A stretch of 64,000 nt of DNA from CAXXOK01 sp001604115 (GTDB lineage: Bacteria; Bacillota; Clostridia; Christensenellales; Aristaeellaceae). Made by a program: the position numbers and the translations under genes. The notes below the pieces were generated by a model that worked only from the letters and a program-made list of their open reading frames with translations, had not been told where the DNA came from and did not search any database. Shown here one piece after another: positions 1-8,977 of this stretch. Numbering within the stretch: the first letter of the stretch is position 1; each line of letters opens with the position of its first letter. The DNA is taken from positions 43,743 to 107,742 of the forward strand of contig JAYFOV010000012.1 of assembly GCA_034928535.1 (NCBI GenBank), read 5' to 3'.

Positions 1-26
1 ACACACATTACGAGGAGGGCTTTACG

Positions 27-500
27 ATGTCCATTGGTCAGATTCTTGCATTGCTCGGAGCCGCCATCGCGGCAATTGGCGCAGGCATTGGTTCCAGCCG
101 CGGGGTGGGTCTTGCGGGTGAAACGTCTGCGGGTGTTTCCACTGAAAATCCCGAGGTCAACAGCAAACTGCTGCTGCTGCAGCTGCTGCCGGGTACGCAG
201 GGCATTTACGGCTTCCTGATCGCGGTCATCGTGCTGATCAACACCAATGTGTTGGGCGGCGAGATGAAGGCTGTGGAGATTTTCCAGGGTTTGGGCATTT
301 TGATCGGCTGTCTGCCCGTTGGCATCATCGGGTACTATTCTGCTGTGAAGCAGGGCAAAGTTGCGGCCGCCGGCATGATCATGACGGGTCAGCGGCCCGA
401 GATGAGCGGTAAAGGCATTACCATGGCGGTCATGGTGGAAACCTACGCCGTGCTGTCCCTGCTGCTTTCTTTCCTGATCGTCAACGCCATCAAGCTGTAA
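27..500 (+). CDS. ntpK: V-type ATPase subunit K (rotor ring proteolipid)
   Basis: 157-residue membrane protein that forms the ion-carrying rotor ring of a V/A-type ATPase. The sequence shows four hydrophobic segments, the double-hairpin form also seen in Enterococcus hirae NtpK (156 residues). The residues that bind Na+ in NtpK all have equivalents: L54, T57 and Q58 in LLPGTQ, Q109 in KQGKVAAAG and E138 in MVETYA. This points to Na+ rather than H+ coupling, which is inference. The start has a GAGGAGGG site nine bases upstream. Subunit I, which normally precedes K, should lie left of the window. First complete gene of the K-E-C-F-A-B-D operon. Confidence is high for the family, moderate for the ion. 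Confidence 0.96.
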   Translation: MSIGQILALLGAAIAAIGAGIGSSRGVGLAGETSAGVSTENPEVNSKLLLLQLLPGTQGIYGFLIAVIVLINTNVLGGEMKAVEIFQGLGILIGCLPVGIIGYYSAVKQGKVAAAGMIMTGQRPEMSGKGITMAVMVETYAVLSLLLSFLIVNAIKL

Positions 501-510
501 GGAGCGCGAA

Positions 511-1110
511 ATGAACGCAGACGCGATTCTGATCAAGATCGAGGAGGACGCCAGGCAAACGGCTGAGCGAATGCTCAGCGATGCGCATGCAAAAGTGAAT
601 GCTTTGAAGGCGGCTTCCCGCGAGAAGATCGAAGAGATGCATGCAGCGATGCTCCAGAAAGCCACCGCGGACGCAGCGGAGTTGGAGCAGCGCATGCTGC
701 GCATGGCTTCTTTGGATGAACGCAAAGCTTTGCTGGTGCAAAAACGCGACCTGATCGATCAAGCCTTTGCCAAGGCACGGGCACTGCTGACAGGTGCGGA
801 CGCCACAACAAGACGCACGTTCTTCCTTTCGCAGGTAGTGAATCATGCAAACGGGGATGAAGTCCTCTTTGTGGGCGAAACAGCCGCAGACTGGTTCGAC
901 GACGCCTTCTTGAGCGATGCGAACCGGGCGCTGGCTGCACAGGGCAAAGCCGGCTCGCTTTCGCTTGCCCCGGAGCGTTTGCCCACGTGCGAGGGTGTGG
1001 TGCTCAAGGCGCGCGGTGCGGAAACGCATTGCACCTTTGACGCCATTCTAAGTGATTTGCGTCCGGAGCTGGAACAGCAGGTAGCTGCGATGCTCTTTGA
1101 CGTGGTGTGA
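511..1110 (+). CDS. ntpE: V-type ATPase subunit E (peripheral stalk)
   Basis: 199-residue peripheral-stalk subunit that, with the small G-type helix subunit, links the membrane part to the catalytic head as a stator. The N-terminal half (about residues 1-90) is charged and alanine-rich with few helix breakers, as expected for the long coiled-coil helix; the C-terminal half is the mixed alpha/beta head. The assignment rests on this architecture and on its place between K and C. It starts 10 bases after the ntpK stop, preceded by AAGGAGCG. No gene for the partner stalk helix is seen in this window; it may be encoded upstream. Confidence 0.9.
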   Translation: MNADAILIKIEEDARQTAERMLSDAHAKVNALKAASREKIEEMHAAMLQKATADAAELEQRMLRMASLDERKALLVQKRDLIDQAFAKARALLTGADATTRRTFFLSQVVNHANGDEVLFVGETAADWFDDAFLSDANRALAAQGKAGSLSLAPERLPTCEGVVLKARGAETHCTFDAILSDLRPELEQQVAAMLFDVV

Positions 1111-1142
1111 ACTGCCTGACTGGATTGAAAGGAGGGACGGCA

Positions 1143-2123
1143 ATGCCACAACCCAGCATATCCTATGCGTGCGGCAGGGTGGGTGTTTTGCGACGCAATG
1201 CGCTGCATACCGCGCAGCTTGAGCGCTTGCAAAGCGCCAAAAGTTACGGCGAAGCACTGCGCGCCCTGACCGATATTGGCTTTGCCGCCGCCGATACTTC
1301 GGATTTCCAAATGGCGGCGGATCAACATGTGCGCAATGCCTGCGAACTGATCCGCGCGGTTACGCCTAACCCCGCGGTGACCGATAGCTTTCTGCTGCGC
1401 TACGATGTGCACAATCTCAAAGTGTTGGTCAAAGCACGCTACCTTGCGCAAAAGCCGACTTTTCTTTCTGCGTGCGGCACCCTGCCGATCGATAAACTGC
1501 GCCATGCGGTAGCCGAGCGTAACTATGCAGTGCTTCCAGCCAAGCTCAAGCAAGGCATGAGCGCGCTGGAAAAACGCATTGCTGTGCATTTTGACCCGAT
1601 GCTGGTGGATACGGAGCTGGATAAGGCGATGTACCGCCAGATTTTTGAAAACCTCGCCAGCCATCAGGATGCCGGCAAAGCCATGGCGTATTTTCGGGCA
1701 AAAGTCGATTTGCAGAATTTCATGATGCTGTTACGTTTGCACGGTATGGGAAAGGACGTAGCGCTGTTCCAGGATGTGGCGCTGGAAGGCGGCACGGTGC
1801 CGCTGCGGGTGTGGAGCGCTTCCCTCACGGATCATGAGCGCTTGGCGCGTCAGTTGCAGCGCTACAGCCAAAGGCTCTACCAGGCGGCATTGGCCGCCAG
1901 CCTGGAGCCTGCCAAGCTCCCCGCCATGGAAAAAGAAGCGGACGATTATCTTTACAGCCTCTTCCAGGATGCCCGCTATGCGTCGGATTCGCTGGATGTG
2001 CTGCTTTCTTATCTGCTACAAAAGCAGCGTGAGGCAACGGACGTCCGACTCATCCTGGCAGGCAAGCTGAACGGTTTTGCTGAGGAGGCCATCAACGAAA
2101 GGATGCGTGAGCTCAATGGCTGA
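1143..2123 (+). CDS. ntpC: V-type ATPase subunit C (rotor-top adaptor)
   Basis: 326-residue subunit C (subunit d of eukaryotic nomenclature), which sits on the membrane ring and receives the central shaft. The protein is mostly helical with repeated Tyr/Arg/Leu-rich segments and no membrane span, typical of the family at 320-340 residues. The ATG at 1143 is preferred over an in-frame ATG at 1107 because a strong AAGGAGGG lies just before it. The next gene starts inside its last codons, so the two are probably translationally coupled. Confidence 0.9.
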   Translation: MPQPSISYACGRVGVLRRNALHTAQLERLQSAKSYGEALRALTDIGFAAADTSDFQMAADQHVRNACELIRAVTPNPAVTDSFLLRYDVHNLKVLVKARYLAQKPTFLSACGTLPIDKLRHAVAERNYAVLPAKLKQGMSALEKRIAVHFDPMLVDTELDKAMYRQIFENLASHQDAGKAMAYFRAKVDLQNFMMLLRLHGMGKDVALFQDVALEGGTVPLRVWSASLTDHERLARQLQRYSQRLYQAALAASLEPAKLPAMEKEADDYLYSLFQDARYASDSLDVLLSYLLQKQREATDVRLILAGKLNGFAEEAINERMRELNG

Positions 2124-2448
2124 TGTGCAGATGGGTGCGGTGGGCGAGCGCGATGCTGTGCTTGGCTTCAAGGCCATTGGCATGCAAACCATCCCGACAG
2201 AAAACGCCGAGGAAACCACCCGCGCGCTGTTTACCTTGGTCAAGCAGGGCGTGCGTGTGATCTTTATTACAGAAAATGCGGCACAAGCTGCCGCTGAGGC
2301 GCTGGAGCGCTATCAGGCCGATCCGCAGGTGGCCATCATACCCATTCCGGGTAGCACCGGCGCCAACGGCTACGCAATGTCCCGGGTCAAAGCCAATGTG
2401 GAAAAAGCCATCGGCGCGGATATCCTCTTTGGCAACAACGTAAAGTAG
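2116..2448 (+). CDS. ntpG: V-type ATPase subunit F (central shaft, regulatory)
   Basis: 110-residue subunit F (called NtpG in Enterococcus hirae), a small Rossmann-like protein of the central rotor shaft that binds subunit D. The alternating strand/helix pattern, with GFKAIGMQTIP near the N-terminus and IIPIPGSTG near residue 80, fits the family. The start at 2116 overlaps ntpC by 8 bases, an arrangement that favours translational coupling; an AAAGGA lies inside the end of ntpC. An upstream in-frame start would extend far into ntpC and is unlikely. Confidence 0.9.
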   Translation: MADVQMGAVGERDAVLGFKAIGMQTIPTENAEETTRALFTLVKQGVRVIFITENAAQAAAEALERYQADPQVAIIPIPGSTGANGYAMSRVKANVEKAIGADILFGNNVK

Positions 2449-2463
2449 AAAGAAGGGGAAAGC

Positions 2464-4230
2464 ATGGCACAGGGAACCATCGTCAAGGTCGCCGGCCCCC
2501 TGATCGTGGCGGAGAATATGGCCGATGCGCGCATGTATGACGTGGTGCGCGTTAGCAAAAGCCGCTTGGTTGGGGAGATCATCGAACTGCGCGGCGATCG
2601 TGCCAGCATCCAGGTATATGAAGAGACCAGCGGTCTGGGCCCAGGTGAACCGGTGGAATCCACCGGCGCGCCGCTGTCCGTGGAGCTTGGACCGGGGCTG
2701 ATCGAAAGCATTTTTGACGGCATCCAGCGCCCGCTGACCCAGATCCGCGCTTTGGTGGGTGAACGCATCCGTCGCGGTATCGAAGTGCCCTCGCTGGATC
2801 GTGAAAAGAAGTGGAATTTTGAACCGCGCGTGACGTTGGGCGATCACGTTGTGGCAGGTTCCATCATTGGCGTGGTGCAGGAGAACGCAGTCATGGAGCA
2901 CCGCGTGATGGTGCCCTTCGGCGTCAGCGGCGAAGTCACGGAGATCCGTGCCGGGGATATGACGGTGACGGACACAGTCTGCGTGCTGCGTACGGCGCAG
3001 GGGGAGACTCGCGAGCTGACCATGCTGCAAAAGTGGCCGGTGCGCCGGGGGCGTCCTTACCAGGAAAAGCGCTCGCCCAGCGTACCAATGGTCACCGGAC
3101 AGCGCGTGATCGATACGTTTTTCCCCATTGCCAGCGGCGGCGTGGCGGCAGTTCCCGGACCCTTTGGCTCCGGCAAAACAGTGGTGCAGCACCAGCTGGC
3201 AAAGTGGGCGGATGCGGATATCATTGTCTACGTTGGCTGCGGCGAGCGCGGCAATGAGATGACAGATGTGCTCATGGAATTTCCGGAGTTGCACGATCCC
3301 CGCTCCGGTGAAAGCCTGATGAAGCGCACGGTGCTCATCGCCAATACATCCGATATGCCGGTGGCAGCCCGCGAGGCTTCCATCTATACCGACATTACCA
3401 TTGCCGAATATTTCCGGGACATGGGCTATAAGGTCGCCATCATGGCCGACAGTACCAGCCGCTGGGCCGAGGCACTGCGCGAGATGAGCGGCCGCTTGGA
3501 GGAAATGCCTGGCGATGAAGGCTATCCCGCCTATTTGGCCAGCCGAATCGCGGAGTTCTATGAGCGCGCGGGTGTGGTCAAATGCTTGGGGCAGGACGGC
3601 CGTGAAGGCAGCATCAGTGCCATTGGCGCGGTTTCCCCTCCCGGCGGTGATATTTCCGAGCCGGTTTCTCAGTCTACCCTGCGCATTGTGAAGGTTTTCT
3701 GGGGGCTCAGCGCACAGTTGGCCTATAAGCGTCATTTCCCGGCCATTGACTGGTTGCAGAGCTATTCGCTCTACAGCGACCACTTGGAGGCATGGTTCAA
3801 TGATCATGTGAGCCCGGAATGGAACGCGATGCGTGCACAGGCGATGATCATCCTGCAGGAAGAGGCAGAGCTGCAGGAAATCGTTCAGCTGGTAGGCATG
3901 GACGCCCTGAGCTGGAAGGATCGGCTCACCCTGGAGGTGGCACGCTCCATCCGTGAGGATTATCTGCACCAGAATGCCTTTGACGATGTGGATACCTACA
4001 CATCCCTGGATAAACAATTCCTGATCATGCGCCTGATCCTCACGTATTATACCAAGGGACAGGCCGCGCTGGATGCGGGTGCAAATCTATCCGATGTGAT
4101 CAACCTTCCTATCCGGGAGCGAATTGGACGAAGCAAGTACATCCCGGAAGATCAAAAACAGCAGTTTACAGCGATCGAGGGTGAACTGGCATCGCAGATG
4201 GCTGCGATTTCCGAGAGAGGGGAGCTGTAA
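2464..4230 (+). CDS. ntpA: V-type ATPase catalytic subunit A
   Basis: 588-residue catalytic subunit, the normal family length. Three A subunits alternate with three B subunits to form the hexameric head and hydrolyse or make ATP. The P-loop GPFGSGKT is at residues 232-239, followed by the GCGERGNEM motif that supplies the catalytic glutamate, and by ADSTSRWAEALRE near the Walker B region. The N-terminal beta-barrel is followed by the long non-homologous insert (about residues 115-185) that distinguishes A-type catalytic subunits from F-type beta. The gene starts 15 bases after subunit F with AAGAAGGGGAAAGC upstream. Confidence 0.98.
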   Translation: MAQGTIVKVAGPLIVAENMADARMYDVVRVSKSRLVGEIIELRGDRASIQVYEETSGLGPGEPVESTGAPLSVELGPGLIESIFDGIQRPLTQIRALVGERIRRGIEVPSLDREKKWNFEPRVTLGDHVVAGSIIGVVQENAVMEHRVMVPFGVSGEVTEIRAGDMTVTDTVCVLRTAQGETRELTMLQKWPVRRGRPYQEKRSPSVPMVTGQRVIDTFFPIASGGVAAVPGPFGSGKTVVQHQLAKWADADIIVYVGCGERGNEMTDVLMEFPELHDPRSGESLMKRTVLIANTSDMPVAAREASIYTDITIAEYFRDMGYKVAIMADSTSRWAEALREMSGRLEEMPGDEGYPAYLASRIAEFYERAGVVKCLGQDGREGSISAIGAVSPPGGDISEPVSQSTLRIVKVFWGLSAQLAYKRHFPAIDWLQSYSLYSDHLEAWFNDHVSPEWNAMRAQAMIILQEEAELQEIVQLVGMDALSWKDRLTLEVARSIREDYLHQNAFDDVDTYTSLDKQFLIMRLILTYYTKGQAALDAGANLSDVINLPIRERIGRSKYIPEDQKQQFTAIEGELASQMAAISERGEL

Positions 4231-4234
4231 AACG

Positions 4235-5647
4235 ATGCTGAAGGAATACCGCACCATCAAAGAAGTCGTGGGCCCCCTGATGCTGGTGGATCAGGTGGAA
4301 GGCGTAACCTATAATGAACTGGTGGAAATTCGCCAGGCCAACGGCGAGCTCCGCCGTGGCAAAGTGCTGGAAGTGAACGGGGATAAGGCGCTGGTGCAGC
4401 TGTTTGAAAGCAGCAACGGCCTAAAAATCGACACGGCCACAGCACGATTCTTGGGACACTCCATTGAGCTGGGCGTGAGCCTGGATATGCTCGGGCGTGT
4501 TTTTGACGGCATGGGCAATCCCCGTGATGACGGCCCCCAGCTGATTCCCGAAAAACGCATGGACATCAACGGTGAGCCGCTGAATCCTGCTGCACGGGAC
4601 TACCCCAATGAGTTTATCCAAACCGGCGTGAGCGCCATTGATGGCTTGAATACGCTGGTACGCGGACAAAAACTGCCGGTGTTTTCCGGCAGCGGCTTGC
4701 CGCACGCGCAGCTGGCCACGCAAATTGCGCGCCAGGCGAAGGTGTTGGGCGCCAACGAAAAGTTTGCCGTGGTCTTTGGCGCCATCGGCATCACGTTTGA
4801 GGAAGCGGAGTACTTCATCAGCGATTTCCGGCGCACAGGCGCCATCGAACGCGCGGTTCTATTCATGAACCTGGCCAATGACCCCGCCATTGAGCGCATT
4901 GCAACGCCGCGCATGGCATTAACTGCCGCCGAGTACCTTGCCTATGAAAAAGGCATGCATGTGCTGGTGATTCTCACGGACATCACCAACTACGCCGAAG
5001 CGCTGCGCGAGGTTTCCGCCGCGCGCAAGGAAGTTCCCGGGCGTCGCGGCTATCCGGGCTATCTGTATACAGACTTGGCCAGCATGTACGAACGTGCCGG
5101 CCGCGTGATCGGCAAAAGTGGTTCCATCACCCAGATCCCGATCCTGACCATGCCGGAGGATGACAAGACGCACCCCATTCCCGACCTGACGGGGTACATC
5201 ACGGAAGGGCAGATCATCCTGAGTCGTGAGCTGTACCGTAAAGGGGTGCAGCCACCCATCGACGTGATGCCCTCCCTGAGCCGCCTTAAGGACAAGGGCA
5301 TTGGGCAGGGGAAAACCCGCGAGGATCATGCCGCCACCATGAACCAGCTTTTTGCCGCCTACTCCCGTGGTAAGGAAGCCAAGGAGTTGGCTGTGATTTT
5401 GGGCGATGCGGCGCTAACAGATGTGGATAAGAAGTATGCAGCTTTTGCCGATGCATTTGAGAAGCAATATGTTTCGCAAGGGTATCAGGCCAACCGCACC
5501 ATTGAGGAGACGCTGGCTCTGGGCTGGGGACTCCTGTCCATGCTCCCGCGCAACGAGCTCAAGCGCATCCGGGACGATATGCTGGATCGCTACCTGCCGG
5601 ACACCGCTGCGGAGCTGGCCAACAACACCAATGAGGGGGACAGGTAA
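4235..5647 (+). CDS. ntpB: V-type ATPase non-catalytic subunit B
   Basis: 470-residue nucleotide-binding but non-catalytic head subunit, homologous to F-type alpha. The P-loop is degenerate: FSGSGLPHAQLA replaces the GxxGxGKT of subunit A, which is characteristic of B. The family block SGSITQIPILTMPEDD is present, as is the C-terminal helical domain. The start is set at 4235, four bases after the ntpA stop and just after GAGAGAGGGGAGC. Its stop codon overlaps the start of subunit D by one base (TAATG). Confidence 0.97.
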   Translation: MLKEYRTIKEVVGPLMLVDQVEGVTYNELVEIRQANGELRRGKVLEVNGDKALVQLFESSNGLKIDTATARFLGHSIELGVSLDMLGRVFDGMGNPRDDGPQLIPEKRMDINGEPLNPAARDYPNEFIQTGVSAIDGLNTLVRGQKLPVFSGSGLPHAQLATQIARQAKVLGANEKFAVVFGAIGITFEEAEYFISDFRRTGAIERAVLFMNLANDPAIERIATPRMALTAAEYLAYEKGMHVLVILTDITNYAEALREVSAARKEVPGRRGYPGYLYTDLASMYERAGRVIGKSGSITQIPILTMPEDDKTHPIPDLTGYITEGQIILSRELYRKGVQPPIDVMPSLSRLKDKGIGQGKTREDHAATMNQLFAAYSRGKEAKELAVILGDAALTDVDKKYAAFADAFEKQYVSQGYQANRTIEETLALGWGLLSMLPRNELKRIRDDMLDRYLPDTAAELANNTNEGDR

Positions 5648-6291
5648 TGGCTGCCGCCATGCGTATCAACCCCACCCGTATGGAGCTTACGCGCATCAAG
5701 CGAAGGCTGGTCACAGCCAAGCGCGGGCATAAGCTCCTCAAAGACAAGCGGGATGAAATGGTGCGCCAGTTTATCCTGCTGGTGCGGGAAAACCATCGCT
5801 TGCGCATCGAGGTGGAAGCGGAGCTGTCGGGCGCACTGCGCAATTTTGCGATGGCGCGTGCCGTGATCGAGCCGGATTTCATGGAAGGCGCACTGCTCTA
5901 CCCAGCGCGCAAGGTGCGGGTGGATATGGGGATCCGAAGTGTGCTGAGTGTGCGCGTGCCGACGCTCAAAACCAGCGGCGAAGGAACCCAAACCACGCTG
6001 AGCTATGGGTTTGCGGAGACCACCGCCCAACTGGATGGAGCTATTGAGAGCTTTGCGGCGCTGTTGCCCAAACTGATCCGTCTGGCAGAAGTGGAAAAGA
6101 CATGTGATCTGCTCGCCGATGAGATCGAGAAGACCCGCCGCCGCGTCAATGCACTGGAATATGTCATGATTCCCAAGTTTGAAGAAACGATCCGTTTCAT
6201 CACAATGAAATTGGATGAGAATGAACGCGGCAGCCTTACACGCTTGATGAAGGTGAAGGCAATGATCCAGGCGCGTGCAGAAAACGGTTGA
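5647..6291 (+). CDS. ntpD: V-type ATPase subunit D (central rotor shaft)
   Basis: 214-residue central shaft subunit that rotates inside the A3B3 head. It has the expected two long terminal helices (residues about 7-65 and 130-200) and the family N-terminus NPTRMELTRIKRRLVTAKRG. The gene shares one base with ntpB and is followed 17 bases later by a strong terminator, so D is the last gene of this operon. Confidence 0.95.
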   Translation: MAAAMRINPTRMELTRIKRRLVTAKRGHKLLKDKRDEMVRQFILLVRENHRLRIEVEAELSGALRNFAMARAVIEPDFMEGALLYPARKVRVDMGIRSVLSVRVPTLKTSGEGTQTTLSYGFAETTAQLDGAIESFAALLPKLIRLAEVEKTCDLLADEIEKTRRRVNALEYVMIPKFEETIRFITMKLDENERGSLTRLMKVKAMIQARAENG

Positions 6292-6308
6292 TTTGGAACT
6301 GAAAAATG

Positions 6309-6339
6309 GGGAAGTGGAGCAAATCCACTTCCCTTTTTT
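6309..6339 (+). terminator. Intrinsic terminator of the V-ATPase operon
   Basis: A perfect 10-bp stem (GGGAAGTGGA, 6309-6318, with TCCACTTCCC, 6324-6333), a 5-base loop, then six T. It lies 17 bases after ntpD. The remaining 148 bases before the next gene contain no other gene that I can see. Confidence 0.95.
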
Positions 6340-6487
6340 GGTGGTGCATGATAGGCTGATAGGGTACGCGGGATCGCAGCCAAATGGCGGCAGCCAACCA
6401 ATGTGTGGCAGACAGTCCGGCATCGCCTGGTGTAGGCGGGACTGCCATCCGATGTACCGTGCAGCAATCTTATAGCAGGAGGCCTCT

Positions 6488-7216
6488 ATGATCCGATTTG
6501 AGAACGTAACCAAGACGTATGCGGGTGGCGCAACCAAAGCAGTAAATAACCTGAACCTGGAAATTGAAGGCGGCAAGGTATTTGGCTTCCTGGGTCCCAA
6601 TGGCGCAGGAAAAACAACTACCATCAAAATGATGACCGGCATCTTGCGCCCGGATCATGGGCATATTTGGCTGGAGGATGTGGAAATCGGCACCGACCCC
6701 ATTGCGGCCAAGCGGATGTTTGGGTTTGTGCCGGATACCTTTGAAATGTTTGAGCGGCTCACAGGTCTGGAGTATCTGAATTTTCTGGCAGATGTCTATC
6801 AAGTTGGTGCGGCGGAGCGCAAGGCTCATATGGAGCGCTATCTGCCAATGTATGAGTTGGAGGGCGCCATTGGCCAGCAGATCCGCAGTTTTTCCCATGG
6901 CATGAAGCAAAAGCTTCAATTGATTGGCTCGACCATCCATCAGCCGCGCATCTGGATTTTGGACGAACCAATGGTCGGCTTGGATCCTGCCAGCATGCAT
7001 GCCCTGAAAAAGGAAATGCGGGAGTACTGCGATAGCGGGAAAACAGTGTTCTTTAGCACACATGTACTGGACGTGGCCGAACGCCTGTGTGATGAGATCG
7101 GCATCATTCGCCAGGGAGAATTGATCCTGAAGGGCGCACCGGAAACCCTGATGCGCAACGACAGCGCCAGCTCGCTGGAGGATGTTTTCCTCAACCTGAC
7201 TGAAAAGGAGGGCTGA
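6488..7216 (+). CDS. ABC transporter ATP-binding protein (exporter type)
   Basis: 242-residue ATPase that should power the membrane protein encoded immediately downstream. The Walker A GPNGAGKT is at residues 36-43, the signature is SHGMKQKL, Walker B is IWILDEP and the switch histidine is in FFSTHVLD. The Q-loop glutamine seen in most ABC ATPases is replaced: the segment reads FGFVPDTFEMF. The C-terminal layout is that of CcmA/BcrA-type exporter ATPases. AGGAGG lies 7 bases before the ATG, and the permease gene begins three bases after the stop. The substrate cannot be inferred. Confidence 0.92.
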   Translation: MIRFENVTKTYAGGATKAVNNLNLEIEGGKVFGFLGPNGAGKTTTIKMMTGILRPDHGHIWLEDVEIGTDPIAAKRMFGFVPDTFEMFERLTGLEYLNFLADVYQVGAAERKAHMERYLPMYELEGAIGQQIRSFSHGMKQKLQLIGSTIHQPRIWILDEPMVGLDPASMHALKKEMREYCDSGKTVFFSTHVLDVAERLCDEIGIIRQGELILKGAPETLMRNDSASSLEDVFLNLTEKEG

Positions 7217-7219
7217 GCG

Positions 7220-8893
7220 TTGTTTGCTTATCTGAAACTGCTCATCCGCAACCGCATCGCGATGTGGAATCCGGTGCGCAACATGCGGGATTCCAGCTCC
7301 AAAGCAAAGGTGCTGTTTACCTATCTTGGGTTCGGTGTGGGTGTGCTTTCGCTTTACGGAATGCTGGTCGCGCTGGAGTATTTTCTATATGGCGCTTTTG
7401 CGCAACTGGGCGAGCCGATCACCATGTTGGCGCTGACAGGCATCCTGTGCACGACGCTTGTCGTCATTACCAGTTTTTTCTATGTGCTCAGTGAACTGTT
7501 TTTTTCCAAGGATGTGCTGCTGGTTTCAGCTATGCCGATATCTTCCCAGGGATTGCTGGCAGCCAAGCTGATCCGCATCTGGCTGGGGGAGGCGGGCATC
7601 GCATTGCTGGTGTGCTTGCCGGTCGTAATTCTGTACGGCGTGGGGCAGTCCATGGGGGTATGGTATTATTTAGCGGCATTGCTGCTGGTGCCCCTGCTGC
7701 CGGTAGCGCCGCTGGCATTGGTCACCCTTATCTCCTTTGGATTGATCCGGATTTCCGCGCTTTGGAAACGCCGTGATGTGGTGACCATTTTCTTCAGCAT
7801 GGGCTTTCTGATCCTTTTCATTTATCTGGAAATGCGATTCTCCCTGTCCGCGGAGGATGGACGTTTTGATGCGTTCATCTTGCAGCTTGTCTTGCGGCAG
7901 AAGCAGTTGCTGGATATGGTGGCAGGGATGTATCCGCCGATTCGTCTGCTCACGCAGGCGCTGACCGGGACTGGCTTGAATGCGCTTGGAAACGGTCTGG
8001 CCTTTGCGGCTATCAATGTGGGGGCGATGTCTTTGTTGTGGCTGCTGCTGGGTAGGACGTACCAACCGCTGGCCATTCGCCAGCAGGAGACCCTTGCCAA
8101 AATGAACAACGGCACCCGCCGCAAAGCGCGCAAGCAAGGCGTGCGTACGCCCTTCATGGCGCTGTATCGCCGTGAGTTGCGCGAAATCTTTACCGTGCCG
8201 GTGTATGCTATGAACAGCCTGGTGCAGGCCGTGATCTTTCCGGTGATTGCGGTTGCCATGCTGCTGAGCGGCGGAGAAATAACCCAGGATCTCGCTATGC
8301 TTCCCGCTTTGGTGGGGCTGGTGCCCAAATCGGTCCTGATCGCTATCTTCGCCGCGCTGTTTGCTTTCATGACCAGCATGAACATGGCAGCTGCGACTGC
8401 GGTTTCCCGCGAGGGCAAACGGCATGAATTTTTTCAACAGCTACCTATTGCCCCGCAGACCCTGATCCGGGCCAAGCTCATGATGGGCATCACCATCAAT
8501 GTGGTCAGTGTGGTGCCGCTGGCAGCCATGCTGATGGTCATGATGCCTTCACTCCGCTTCACACTGGGCACAGGCTTGCTGCTTTCCTTCCTGTTTTCCA
8601 CGCTGCTGACCTGTTTTGCTTTGCTGATGGATACACGTTACCCGCGTTTCGGATGGAAAAACGAGACAGAGGCAATCAAGCAAAACGGGATCGCAGCGCT
8701 GTCGATGTTTGCTGGTATGGCATTCATCCTGCTGTTTGGAGCTGGCTTTTTCGGGCTCACGCTGCTCAAGCTGCAACCGCTTTATGCGTTGCTGATCGTC
8801 TGTGGCAGTGCGCTTGCGTTGGATGCTTGGCTGCTCCATCGGCTCATGGGCAAGGCTGCCGAACGATATATGTCGATGGAAATTCGAGCATAA
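7220..8893 (+). CDS. ABC exporter permease, 12-helix type
   Basis: 557-residue polytopic membrane protein that forms the transport pore for the preceding ATPase. I see about twelve hydrophobic segments in two clusters separated by a basic cytoplasmic stretch (around residues 280-320, NGTRRKARKQG). This resembles the large putative-ABC-exporter family of Firmicutes. Translation probably starts at the TTG at 7220, which has AAAGGAGGG at the right distance and lies three bases after the ATPase stop. It probably exports a hydrophobic compound or peptide, but nothing identifies the substrate. Confidence 0.85.
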   Translation: MFAYLKLLIRNRIAMWNPVRNMRDSSSKAKVLFTYLGFGVGVLSLYGMLVALEYFLYGAFAQLGEPITMLALTGILCTTLVVITSFFYVLSELFFSKDVLLVSAMPISSQGLLAAKLIRIWLGEAGIALLVCLPVVILYGVGQSMGVWYYLAALLLVPLLPVAPLALVTLISFGLIRISALWKRRDVVTIFFSMGFLILFIYLEMRFSLSAEDGRFDAFILQLVLRQKQLLDMVAGMYPPIRLLTQALTGTGLNALGNGLAFAAINVGAMSLLWLLLGRTYQPLAIRQQETLAKMNNGTRRKARKQGVRTPFMALYRRELREIFTVPVYAMNSLVQAVIFPVIAVAMLLSGGEITQDLAMLPALVGLVPKSVLIAIFAALFAFMTSMNMAAATAVSREGKRHEFFQQLPIAPQTLIRAKLMMGITINVVSVVPLAAMLMVMMPSLRFTLGTGLLLSFLFSTLLTCFALLMDTRYPRFGWKNETEAIKQNGIAALSMFAGMAFILLFGAGFFGLTLLKLQPLYALLIVCGSALALDAWLLHRLMGKAAERYMSMEIRA

Positions 8894-8917
8894 TGAACTA
8901 AATGTTACAAAAATGCG

Positions 8918-8945
8918 TGCAAACTTCTTAAACGTGTGATATACT
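8918..8945 (+). promoter_or_regulatory. Possible promoter of the methyltransferase gene
   Basis: TATACT at 8940-8945 is a good -10 match; the -35 region around 8918 (TGCAAA) is poor. It lies 33 bases upstream of the next start codon. Confidence 0.35.
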
Positions 8946-8977
8946 GGTAAAGAATCAGCGTGAAAGGGGTGCACGGC

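Noticed and set aside
2113..4017. 634-codon minus-strand open frame antisense to ntpA
   Set aside because: It mirrors the catalytic subunit gene, has no ribosome site and no recognisable domain; His/Ala/Gln-rich composition is typical of shadow frames in GC-rich genes.
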